Origin: an uncultured Gammaproteobacteria bacterium
GTDB taxonomy: Bacteria; Pseudomonadota; Gammaproteobacteria; Arenicellales; CALHMG01
Direction of reading: 5' to 3'
Length of the DNA stretch: 35,246 bases
Assembly: GCA_938034705.1 (NCBI GenBank)
Contig: CALHMG010000269.1
Coordinates: 1 to 35,246, forward strand
Shown here: one piece after another, positions 1 through 6,344 of the stretch
Layout of the letters: each line of letters opens with the position of its first letter
Position numbering within the stretch: the first letter of the stretch is position 1
Position numbers and translations under genes: made by a program
The notes under the pieces: generated by a model
Told to the model about the DNA's origin: nothing
The model's input: the letters and a program-made list of their open reading frames with translations, nothing else
Database searches by the model: none

Positions 1-575
1 TTGACGCGGATGTCGGGCCCGAGCTCTTTGGCGAGTCCACGCGTCATGGTCATCACCGCGCCTTTGGACGCCGCGTAGGCTACGGCGCCAGGTCCACCGC
101 CGTCGCGTCCAGCCTGACTTGCGAGACCGACGATAGATCCACCGTTAGACATATGTGGCAAAACGGCTTTGATTGTTCGCACCATTGAAGTGGTGTTCAG
201 GTCCATCACCTGATTCCAGTGCTCGATATCCATCTCCGCGATGGTTTTGCGGGCGATTAAACCACCCGTCACGTGCACCAGAATATCGATGCGATCACCA
301 AAAGCTTTTGTCGTTTCCGCCACCAGCGACGACACGTCTGCATCCGATGTCATGTCTCCCTGTACGGCGATGGCTCGTCCGCCATGGCTTTTTATTTCTT
401 CGACGGCGCTGTTCGCGCCGGAGGAGGAGTTCAGGTAGTTGATTGACACGGCCGCGCCCGAGGCGGCCAGACGCATCGCGCACGCGCGGCCAATATCCCG
501 TCCGCCGCCCGTGACGATCGCAATTTGCCCCGAGAGCGAGTTCGAGCTGTGGTCCTGTGTGTTGGTGTTTGCCAA
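1..575 (-). CDS. SDR-family NAD(P)-dependent oxidoreductase (C-terminus beyond window)
   Basis: This is a short-chain dehydrogenase/reductase, a soluble NAD(P)H-dependent alcohol/ketone oxidoreductase. 191 codons are visible and the gene runs off the left edge. The cofactor motif TGGGRDIG is at residues 22-29, the structural Asn lies in DLN (about 127), and the catalytic Ser153, Tyr167 and Lys171 (YAASK) are all present. The usual NNAG segment after the fourth strand reads HVTGG, a departure from the classical family. No ATG lies upstream in frame. I place the start at the TTG at 575-573 because GGAG sits about 9 nt before it and the frame is open to there. It diverges from a GntR regulator, which probably controls it. 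The substrate cannot be read from the sequence; 3-oxoacyl-ACP reductase-like and sugar or alcohol dehydrogenases share these motifs. Confidence 0.9.
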   Translation of the reverse strand, partial: MANTNTQDHSSNSLSGQIAIVTGGGRDIGRACAMRLAASGAAVSINYLNSSSGANSAVEEIKSHGGRAIAVQGDMTSDADVSSLVAETTKAFGDRIDILVHVTGGLIARKTIAEMDIEHWNQVMDLNTTSMVRTIKAVLPHMSNGGSIVGLASQAGRDGGGPGAVAYAASKGAVMTMTRGLAKELGPDIRV

Positions 576-636
576 GTCAGTAATCTCCAAATGCCACTTG
601 CGCTGAGCCATCAGCTCGTCGGGATACCGGTGTACT

Positions 637-655
637 GGCCATATTATAAGTGGCC
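637..655. promoter_or_regulatory. Inverted repeat around a -10-like hexamer
   Basis: GGCCA (637-641) and TGGCC (651-655) flank an AT-rich core. Read on the minus strand the core holds TATAAT (648-643), a perfect -10 hexamer about 68 nt before the SDR start. I see no convincing -35 at 16-18 bp from it, so the promoter call is tentative. Confidence 0.3.
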
Positions 656-711
656 GTGCTCACACGCTGCTGGACTCGTCGGCCGAGGCCGTGAACGTTG
701 ACAGTGCCGTG

Positions 712-760
712 AACTGGTATCCTAGTATCGCTGGAGTCTGCAACTAGTATTCTAGTATTG
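712..760. promoter_or_regulatory. Duplicated operator-like repeat between SDR gene and gntR
   Basis: Two copies of a 19-nt sequence, AACTRGTATYCTAGTATYG, lie at 712-730 and 742-760, exactly 30 bp apart (about three helical turns). They differ at three positions, all transitions. Each copy is itself a tandem pair of an 8-mer of the form T(A/G)GTAT plus two bases (starts 715, 723, 745, 753). The arrangement in the shared spacer of a divergent regulator/enzyme pair suggests the binding site of the GntR protein encoded at 920-1600. The rest of this 344-bp spacer shows nothing else I can support. Confidence 0.55.
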
Positions 761-919
761 TCAACGCTCGGCGCGGTAGCTTTCCGTTTTTGACGTGGGT
801 GGTTCGCAGGCGACAACCACACGCGATTGCGCTATCAACACACGCTGTTTGAACCGGCGTGTCGAATCTGCCCGGGGCGGTGCCGCGGGGTTGGGATTCC
901 AATTAGAGATCGAGGCTGT

Positions 920-1600
920 ATGCGACAACTCGCTGAAGATATTGAAAGAAAAACCACGACCGATGTGGTGTTTGAACAGTTGCATAAGGAAATCGTGTCG
1001 CTGGAGCTGCTGCCTGGGACCAAATTGTCCGAGGCCGAGGTCGCGCGCCGCTTCGGTGTTTCGCGACAGCCGGTGCGGGACGCCTTCAGTCGACTGGATA
1101 ATCTCGACCTGTTACTTATTCGCCCGCAACGCGCGACCGAGGTGCGTGGTTTCTCAATGCAGCGAATCGCTCATGCCCGGTTCGTTCGTCTTGCGGTGGA
1201 GCTTGAAGTGATTCGCTGCGCCTGCCTCGCGTGGAACGAATCAAGCACGGCCACGCTGGATGAGAATCTCGAGCAGCAACGAAGCGCCATCGAGGCGGAC
1301 GATCCAGGATTGTTCCACCGTCTTGATACTGAATTTCATCAGCATATCTTCGATCTCGCGGGTTGCGATCACGCGATCGAGACGATTCAGGAGTGTCGAC
1401 AGAAGGTCGATCGACTTTGCGTACTGAGTTTAGGTCGACAAAGTGAAGCGGCAACGCTTGTCGAAGATCATCAGGCCGTGGCCGACGCGCTGCGTGAGGG
1501 CTCGGCCGAGAAGGCGATGGCGGCCACACGTCTGCATCTGAGCCGTCTGGACAGCACCATCGCCGATATCCATAAAAACCACGACGAGTACTTCGACTAG
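920..1600 (+). CDS. GntR-family transcriptional regulator, FCD (FadR-C) subfamily
   Basis: A 226-residue regulator. The N-terminal winged helix-turn-helix (about residues 10-75) carries the GntR signature LSEAEVARRFGVSRQPVRDA, in which helix 3 contacts DNA. The C-terminal all-helical FCD domain (about 85-215) has the metal/ligand-binding acid and histidines in LDTEFHQH, EDHQAV and RLHL. FCD regulators usually repress catabolic genes and release DNA on binding an organic acid. The frame is open upstream to a TTG at 827, but the ATG at 920 starts right at the conserved domain, gives the normal family length, and has GAGG 4 nt before it. It is divergent from the SDR gene. The repeats at 712-760 are its likely operator, making it probably autoregulatory. 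Confidence 0.9.
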   Translation: MRQLAEDIERKTTTDVVFEQLHKEIVSLELLPGTKLSEAEVARRFGVSRQPVRDAFSRLDNLDLLLIRPQRATEVRGFSMQRIAHARFVRLAVELEVIRCACLAWNESSTATLDENLEQQRSAIEADDPGLFHRLDTEFHQHIFDLAGCDHAIETIQECRQKVDRLCVLSLGRQSEAATLVEDHQAVADALREGSAEKAMAATRLHLSRLDSTIADIHKNHDEYFD

Positions 1601-1714
1601 TCGGGGGTTCCCGGTATCAAACTGCCTGACCAGACGGGTTAAGCCAATACTCGGGCGGGTCGAGTCCGGCGAGCAGACGCGCGAACTCGACCTTTGCTGC
1701 AGCTGTCCGAAGCC

Positions 1715-2191
1715 TTACTTCAGAACCGCTGGCCACATGGCATCAGCAGTCTGAATATCTTTAGCGCTGTTCTTCAGCCACTTCTCCTGCACCGCCATGG
1801 TGTGATTCAGGTACAGCTTGTCGTCAATGATCTTCCATGCCGCTGGATCAATGGACTTGGTTTTACCTTTGGTAATGGCGTAGGCGCAGTAGCCGCCGTA
1901 CTGGGGTGCGAAGCTGGCTGGGTCCGCCTTGAATTTCTCAAGATTCTCCATGCTCGCAAACTGCCACATCGCGCCATCGTGCTCGAGCGTGAATTCACTT
2001 TTGCCTTCAACGGGTTTTGACTCGGTGAAATACGCAACCGGGTCGAATCCACCGATGGCGAGACCTTCTCCCTGGCCACCGGTCGAGGCGCCCATGTTGA
2101 CCATTGGGGCTCCGGCGATTGCTGGCGCTGCGAAGACGGCTGCGGACAGCGTCGCGATGGATAGCATTTGAATGAGTTTTCGACGAATCAT
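1715..2191 (-). CDS. Exported YHS-domain protein
   Basis: 158 residues. An N-terminal Sec signal peptide has a charged start (MIRRK), a hydrophobic stretch and an AIAGA cleavage region near residues 24-28. The mature part is one YHS-type domain (about 45-110), with GFDPVAYF, a FAS strand and QYGGYCAYA containing the single conserved Cys102. YHS domains are small, often metal-associated folds. This secreted group is common in proteobacteria and has no settled function. The start is well supported by AGGAG 8 nt upstream of the ATG. It is a single gene, transcribed towards the end of the GntR gene, with about 114 bp of featureless sequence between them. Confidence 0.85.
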   Translation of the reverse strand: MIRRKLIQMLSIATLSAAVFAAPAIAGAPMVNMGASTGGQGEGLAIGGFDPVAYFTESKPVEGKSEFTLEHDGAMWQFASMENLEKFKADPASFAPQYGGYCAYAITKGKTKSIDPAAWKIIDDKLYLNHTMAVQEKWLKNSAKDIQTADAMWPAVLK

Positions 2192-2282
2192 AGGTGTTCT
2201 CCTGGTGTGTTGTAGTTCCTGAAAACAGGGGTGACGTGCGAGTGAAACGGCGCCCGGTGGCTGCTGGAACGAAGACCCATGG

Positions 2283-2408
2283 TTAGATGAGTGCCTGCAA
2301 CCAAGCCCGTGCTGAATGTCTGCGTCGCCATTGAGAAGCTAACGCCGAGTCGTCACGCGCATATCTCGCGAGCATCACCAAATTCTCACGACCCAGGGTT
2401 TCCGCCAT
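2283..2408 (-). CDS. Possible small ORF, 41 codons
   Basis: An ATG-to-TAA frame of 41 codons with codon choice like the neighbouring genes. It is rich in Ala, Arg and Leu and ends in the tract ARAWLQALI. No Shine-Dalgarno sequence precedes the ATG and I recognise no family. It could be a small protein, the remnant of a decayed gene, or chance. It is listed only because it is the best-looking frame in this long gap. Confidence 0.2.
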   Translation of the reverse strand: MAETLGRENLVMLARYARDDSALASQWRRRHSARAWLQALI

Positions 2409-2704
2409 TGCAGAACATGACGACCGCGTTCGATGCGTTTAGGGCTCCGGGTTAAGCATTAGGCCTGAGGAATACCGCCTGGATTGCTTGAAAGAGGGGC
2501 CAAGGTTGCTACTGCGTCAGGCATCACCTGAGTTGATCGGGAACCTTGCGCGCCTGTTGCAGCGAGGGCGCGTCCGCATGGCGTGCGCCAGAGTCACCCG
2601 TTTGCCAGCACCGGACCCGCTTGCGCAGACAGGTGATGCAGAAGGTTTTCGAATGCGAAAAAACCCCTCGCGCTGGCCGGGAAATTCAGTTACGCTAATC
2701 TGCA

Positions 2705-2719
2705 TGAGAATGATTCGCA
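2705..2719. promoter_or_regulatory. Fur-box-like 7-1-7 inverted repeat
   Basis: TGAGAATGATTCGCA forms a 7-1-7 inverted repeat with 6 of 7 base pairs and matches 11 of 14 defined positions of the classical Fur core (TGATAAT-N-ATTATCA). It lies 137 bp before the start of an iron-type periplasmic binding protein, so iron repression is a natural reading. Confidence 0.6.
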
Positions 2720-2855
2720 TTAAGAAGTAGGCCCAGAGTTTTTCTGGATTTGCCGGTCGACGCGCTTCTGAACTCACAATTTTTTGACCAGGAACAGGTC
2801 CGTGCACCAGCCGTCGCGGATCTAAACTTTCAGCTCAAACGCAGGCATCAAGACC

Positions 2856-3890
2856 GTGATAACACCAGGCTTCCCGACCGTTTTCGCCGCTGTTTTAACC
2901 ACACTCTTCGGCTCGTGCTTCAGCGCGATGGCGTCCGCAGCCGAAGAGGTCAACGTGTACTCCTATCGTAAGCCGGAGCTGATCCAGCCGCTGTTCGACA
3001 AGTTCACGGAACAAAGTGGCGTCAGGGTTAACGTTGTTTCCGCCAAAAAAGGGCTGGTGGAGCGCCTTAAGCAGGAGGGGACGCTTTCCCCGGCCGACAT
3101 CATTTTCACTGTCGACATTGGGCGTCTTTCTGACGTCAAAACAGCCGGGCTTACGCAGCCCATGAGTTCAGATGTGCTGCGCGCCAATATTCCGTCGCAG
3201 TACCGTGACCCCGAAGGCCACTGGTTTGGTCTGACAACTCGCGCACGAATTGTCATCGCGTCCAGAGATCGAGTGGCCGACGGTGAGATAACAAGTTACG
3301 AGGATCTCGCTGATCCAAAATTCAAGGGTCGAATCTGTACCCGATCAGGCAAGCATGTGTATATGGTTGGCCTGATCGCATCTCTCATTGCGCACAACGG
3401 CGACGCCGCCACTAAAGGCTGGTTGGCTGGAGTGAAAGACAATCTTGCAAGAAAGCCCCAGGGCAACGACCGTGCTCAGGCGAAAGCAATCGCCGCAGGA
3501 GAGTGTGACATTGCCATCATCAACACCTACTACCTTGGCAACATGGCAACCAATCCTGATCAACTGGCATGGTTCGAGGCCGTCAAACCGATTTTTCCAA
3601 ATCAGGAAGGGCGAGGCGCACATTTGAACATCGCCGGCATGGCGTTAACCCGACATGCTCCGAACAGAGATAACGCCATGCGGTTAATGGAATTTTTGTC
3701 GACCGCAGAGGCTCAGCAGATTTACGCCCAGGACAATCACGAATATCCCGTCAAAGACGGGGTCGTCCGATCTGCCATCGTCAACAGCTGGGGAAGTTTC
3801 AAGCCCGATACGCTGGATTTGGCCGATGTTGCCAAACATCGGGCCGCCGCAAGCAAGCTGGTTGATGTCGTCGACTACGACCGTCCCTAG
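2856..3890 (+). CDS. Periplasmic Fe(3+)-type ABC substrate-binding protein (FbpA/FutA/IdiA-like)
   Basis: 344 residues, the usual size for iron-binding class periplasmic receptors. A hydrophobic leader (about 1-29, ending ASAAE) precedes the mature start EVNVYSYRKPEL, typical of FutA/IdiA proteins. The tyrosine pair Y225-Y226 (INTYYLGNM) corresponds to the ferric-iron ligands of this family, and Y35 and Y37 are further candidates. The start is uncertain: I use GTG 2856 (AGG about 10 nt upstream), but this leader lacks the usual early positive charge. The frame opens at 2826, and no ATG is available. The Fur-like box upstream fits iron uptake. No permease or ATPase for it is encoded nearby, so it must work with components elsewhere. 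A thiamine or putrescine receptor is less likely given the Tyr pair. Confidence 0.85.
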   Translation: MITPGFPTVFAAVLTTLFGSCFSAMASAAEEVNVYSYRKPELIQPLFDKFTEQSGVRVNVVSAKKGLVERLKQEGTLSPADIIFTVDIGRLSDVKTAGLTQPMSSDVLRANIPSQYRDPEGHWFGLTTRARIVIASRDRVADGEITSYEDLADPKFKGRICTRSGKHVYMVGLIASLIAHNGDAATKGWLAGVKDNLARKPQGNDRAQAKAIAAGECDIAIINTYYLGNMATNPDQLAWFEAVKPIFPNQEGRGAHLNIAGMALTRHAPNRDNAMRLMEFLSTAEAQQIYAQDNHEYPVKDGVVRSAIVNSWGSFKPDTLDLADVAKHRAAASKLVDVVDYDRP

Positions 3891-4143
3891 ATCAGGCCTA
3901 TTTTGATTTGCCGTGTTTATGGCATGAGTTGATCGACACCGCCTGATCGAAGGGGGTGGACGCAAAGTGCCCGGTCATGTCGAGCCTCGAACCGTCGCCG
4001 CAATCTTCGGGTTGTGGTCAGTCTAATCCGGGGCACCACGACGCGCTTGCATCAGGGTTGGTGCGCAAAACGACTCCGGCTTCTGGATATGCCGTGGAAT
4101 CGTTTTGCGTGTCGCAAGTCAGCGCCGTGTGCGCCGAGAGCGG

Positions 4144-4626
4144 TTACTGCTTGAGCGCGGCGTTGGTCAGATTGTCGAGCGCCCCCGTGATCTTGGTGAT
4201 CACCTCGTCCTTGCCGCTGATTTTATGTCGCTCAACGAGCATCGCCGGGTTGTTGTACACAAGCCAGACTTTGCCGTCCTTGTCCTGGTAACTCAGTGCC
4301 TTTTGCGGCAGATCGATTCCCACCGTCGGGCTTGTCGCCATCAGTGGGGTGCCCAGTTTGGGATTGCCGAATATCAGCACCTGCTCAGGCTGCAGTTCCA
4401 GACCGGCTTTGCCGGCACCAGCCGCGTGGTCGATGCGAGCGAATATTGTCAGTCCTTTTGACTCCAGCACTTTTTGCAGTCGATCGATGGTTTCGGCAAC
4501 GCTGTACGGGCTCGCTTTGGTCACGAGGCCGGAATCGGCCCGGGCGCTGTTGATGGTCATCGCGCCGAGGATGGCGATAGCGCAGATTACGGTTCTTGCT
4601 GTGGTGATGTTGACTGTCTTCATCAT
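4144..4626 (-). CDS. Exported DUF302-family protein
   Basis: About 160 residues. A signal peptide (positively charged start, hydrophobic core, cleavage near SARAD) is followed by a single DUF302 domain, recognisable from YSVAETIDRLQKVLESKGL at its start, the FARIDHAAGA strand, the FGNPKLGTPLM segment and the DLPQKALSYQD stretch near the end. DUF302 domains are small ferredoxin-like folds, often periplasmic, of unsettled function, frequently met next to heme, thiol or stress proteins. Two adjacent ATG codons (4626 and 4623) share the AGGA ribosome site; either may be used. The frame runs further up to 4752 but that extension lacks a leader and is unlikely to be translated. It is a single gene; 253 bp without recognisable content separates it from the iron receptor gene. 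Confidence 0.85.
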   Translation of the reverse strand: MMKTVNITTARTVICAIAILGAMTINSARADSGLVTKASPYSVAETIDRLQKVLESKGLTIFARIDHAAGAGKAGLELQPEQVLIFGNPKLGTPLMATSPTVGIDLPQKALSYQDKDGKVWLVYNNPAMLVERHKISGKDEVITKITGALDNLTNAALKQ

Positions 4627-4837
4627 GGCTTTCCTGTTGGCTTGTTTCGGGCGTGATGGCCGGATTTTGAGGCGGCCGCCGTTGAGGTGGGCTCGCGCTG
4701 TGTGTCTCGGGTTGGATTGCCTCGGGTCACGATAGTTCCAAAACTCCAGCATCCAGCGCCGATGCTCCAGCGCGCGTGCAAATTGTCCTGTTAAGTGAGA
4801 CGCAGATGCAGTTTGCGTGATGGAGGTGTGAAGGCCG

Positions 4838-5126
4838 TCAGTATTTCAGCGGTGACGGCTTCGAATTGTTGTCGAAGCCAGACAGCGCGTCGGGTGCCTC
4901 GCGGGCACGTTCGATCGCCAGAATTGATTGCCTGAAACATCGCACCCGCTACCGCAATGTGGGCGAATTCCCGTAAAGTTCGCGGTGCACGGTGCGCCCA
5001 TCGGGACAGCCAGGCCCGTCATCAGCAACGCTATGATGGCCTCAGGGTGTCAGCATGCGCGAGGCCAACCTTTGCTGCGATAGATCCGCTTCTCCAGAGC
5101 AGCACGAACGTTGACGGCGCGGTGGC
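4838..5126 (-). pseudogene. Decayed EamA/DMT-family transporter remnant
   Basis: On the minus strand, pieces of a drug/metabolite transporter appear in successive frames. From 5126 to about 5031 one frame gives FVLLWRSGSIAAKVGLAHAD, which matches the first membrane helix of EamA proteins, and ends at TAG 5033-5031. An overlapping frame continues with AIIALLMTGLAVPMGAP (second helix). A third (about 4990-4932) gives RTLREFAHIAVAGAMF, the usual loop and start of helix 3. From about 4937 to the TGA at 4838, another frame with good codon use gives a 32-residue tail ending SKPSPLKY. Removing one T from the TTT at 4937-4935 would join that tail to the third piece. At least three shifts plus a deletion and no start codon make this a dead gene. 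The family call rests on pattern recognition of the helices. Confidence 0.6.
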
Positions 5127-5211
5127 TTATGTCAGTCTGTCGTCGGGAACGGCCGATCGATTACGCACAACAGGCGCGTTTCACGCAAGACGTGACAGGA
5201 GCATTGCAATT

Positions 5212-5820
5212 ATGTCGATAGAATTCTTTTTGACCTCGCTGGTGGTTGTGCTTCTGCCGGGCACGGGTGTGATCTACACCATCGCGGTGGGTCTCGGTCG
5301 TGGATTTCGTCAAAGCGTCGCCGCAGCGTTGGGCTGCACTTTTGGAATTGTGCCCGCGGCGGGTGCGAGCATTCTTGGACTGGCTGCGATTTTTCATACG
5401 AGCGCACTTGCGTTCATGGTGATCAAGTACGCGGGTGTTGCCTATCTGTTCTACATGGCCTGGAGCGTGTTGCGCGATGACGGTGTGATGCGGGTTGAGT
5501 CTAATGAAACGGTGCAGTCGTACTGGCGTACGGCGATTTCCGGCACGTTGCTCAACGTGCTGAACCCCAAGCTGTCGGTGTTCTTTCTGGCATTTCTGCC
5601 GCAGTTTGTGCCGGAGCAGGGAGGCACGATCGGCTATATGGTTCTGCTCGCCGCAGTGTTCATGTTGATGACGTTTGTGATTTTTGTGCTCTACGGCGCC
5701 TTTGCGTCGGCGGCGCGCCAGTACGTCATTGAATCGCCGCGAATCATGGTCTGGCTGAAAAGAGGCTTTGCCGGGGCGTTCGGCTTTCTGGGCGCGAGAC
5801 TCGCGTTATCCGATAACTGA
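5212..5820 (+). CDS. LysE/RhtB-family amino-acid exporter
   Basis: 202 residues, the normal length of the LysE/RhtB/YggA family of inner-membrane exporters for amino acids and analogues. About six hydrophobic segments are visible. The family signature at the N-terminus is present (LLPGTGVIYTIAVGLGRGFR, which replaces the commoner PGP with PGT). GISGTLLNVLNPK-like sequence (ISGTLLNVLNPKLSVFF) marks the second repeat. ATG 5212 has AGGAG 10 nt upstream; the frame continues upstream without family resemblance. It faces soxG convergently with only 5 bp between stop codons, so any terminator must overlap coding sequence. The export substrate is unknown. Confidence 0.85.
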   Translation: MSIEFFLTSLVVVLLPGTGVIYTIAVGLGRGFRQSVAAALGCTFGIVPAAGASILGLAAIFHTSALAFMVIKYAGVAYLFYMAWSVLRDDGVMRVESNETVQSYWRTAISGTLLNVLNPKLSVFFLAFLPQFVPEQGGTIGYMVLLAAVFMLMTFVIFVLYGAFASAARQYVIESPRIMVWLKRGFAGAFGFLGARLALSDN

Positions 5821-5825
5821 TTCGC

Positions 5826-6344
5826 TTAATCTCGGCTTCCGGTGGCGCCGGCAATGGAAGCCAGATAGGCCTCGATGTAATCAGCGTAGCTTGACTCAAC
5901 AAAGACCTGCACTCGTTTGCTTTGTTCGATGACAAAAATCGTGCCGCCGGATCGCGCGAATTTGCCGCGTGTGACCGAACCGTCGTTAAGTGTATTCAGG
6001 TTGACGGAAGTTGCCTGCGCCAGAACCGGATCGATGTTGTCGCCAGCAATTTCAAAGCCCTGAAAGTGATCGCTGATGATGGTAACCGCGGCAAACTCAT
6101 TCACCGTGCTGTCTTTGAGACTGCTGAACACCGCCTGTTCCCGATCCAGGGTCGTGCGAATCCACCACTGATCCGGGGCGAGTCTCGCGACAAGTCCCTC
6201 GGTCGATTCGCTGGCGCGCATTGGCGCGGTTGGCAGTTCGAACGGCAGCTTTCGGGTCAGCTGGGCCGCGGTATCTTGAGAGCAGCGCAGATTGACGAGC
6301 GCAACGTCGTCGAGCCTGCGAATGTTGACACGGTATCCGTTCAC
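5826..6344 (-). CDS. soxG: Sarcosine oxidase gamma subunit
   Basis: 172 residues, last gene of the soxBDAG operon. SoxG is the small structural subunit of heterotetrameric sarcosine oxidase and resembles a shortened GcvT-like fold. The sequence shows the family landmarks LAPDQWWI (about residues 55-62), SDHFQGFEIAG (about 90-100) and GKFARSGGTIFVI towards the end. It begins inside the end of soxA (ATGA, 4-nt overlap), so translation is coupled. It has no catalytic residues of its own; the complex needs it for assembly around the alpha-beta interface. Confidence 0.93.
   Translation of the reverse strand: MNGYRVNIRRLDDVALVNLRCSQDTAAQLTRKLPFELPTAPMRASESTEGLVARLAPDQWWIRTTLDREQAVFSSLKDSTVNEFAAVTIISDHFQGFEIAGDNIDPVLAQATSVNLNTLNDGSVTRGKFARSGGTIFVIEQSKRVQVFVESSYADYIEAYLASIAGATGSRD

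Larger units (their letters stand above)
2192..2855. other. 664-bp non-coding stretch
   Basis: No convincing protein of normal length is encoded here on either strand. Longer open frames have biased, low-complexity translations and no family resemblance. The stretch holds the upstream region of the YHS gene, a possible 41-codon minus-strand frame at 2283-2408, and the Fur-like box at 2705-2719 ahead of the iron-type binding protein. It is unusually long for this otherwise tightly packed window. Confidence 0.6.

Noticed and set aside
2488-2807. Overlapping 80- and 96-codon frames on both strands before the iron receptor gene
   Set aside because: Both contain the Fur-like box and have compositionally odd translations without family resemblance.
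3890-3948. GATCAGGC / GCCTGATC inverted repeat after the iron receptor gene
   Set aside because: The arms are 43 nt apart and no T-run follows, so it is not a credible terminator; chance is likely.
4857-4879. GGCTTCGA / TCGAAGCC perfect inverted repeat
   Set aside because: It falls inside the tail of the decayed transporter remnant and could be coding-derived; no regulatory context favours it.
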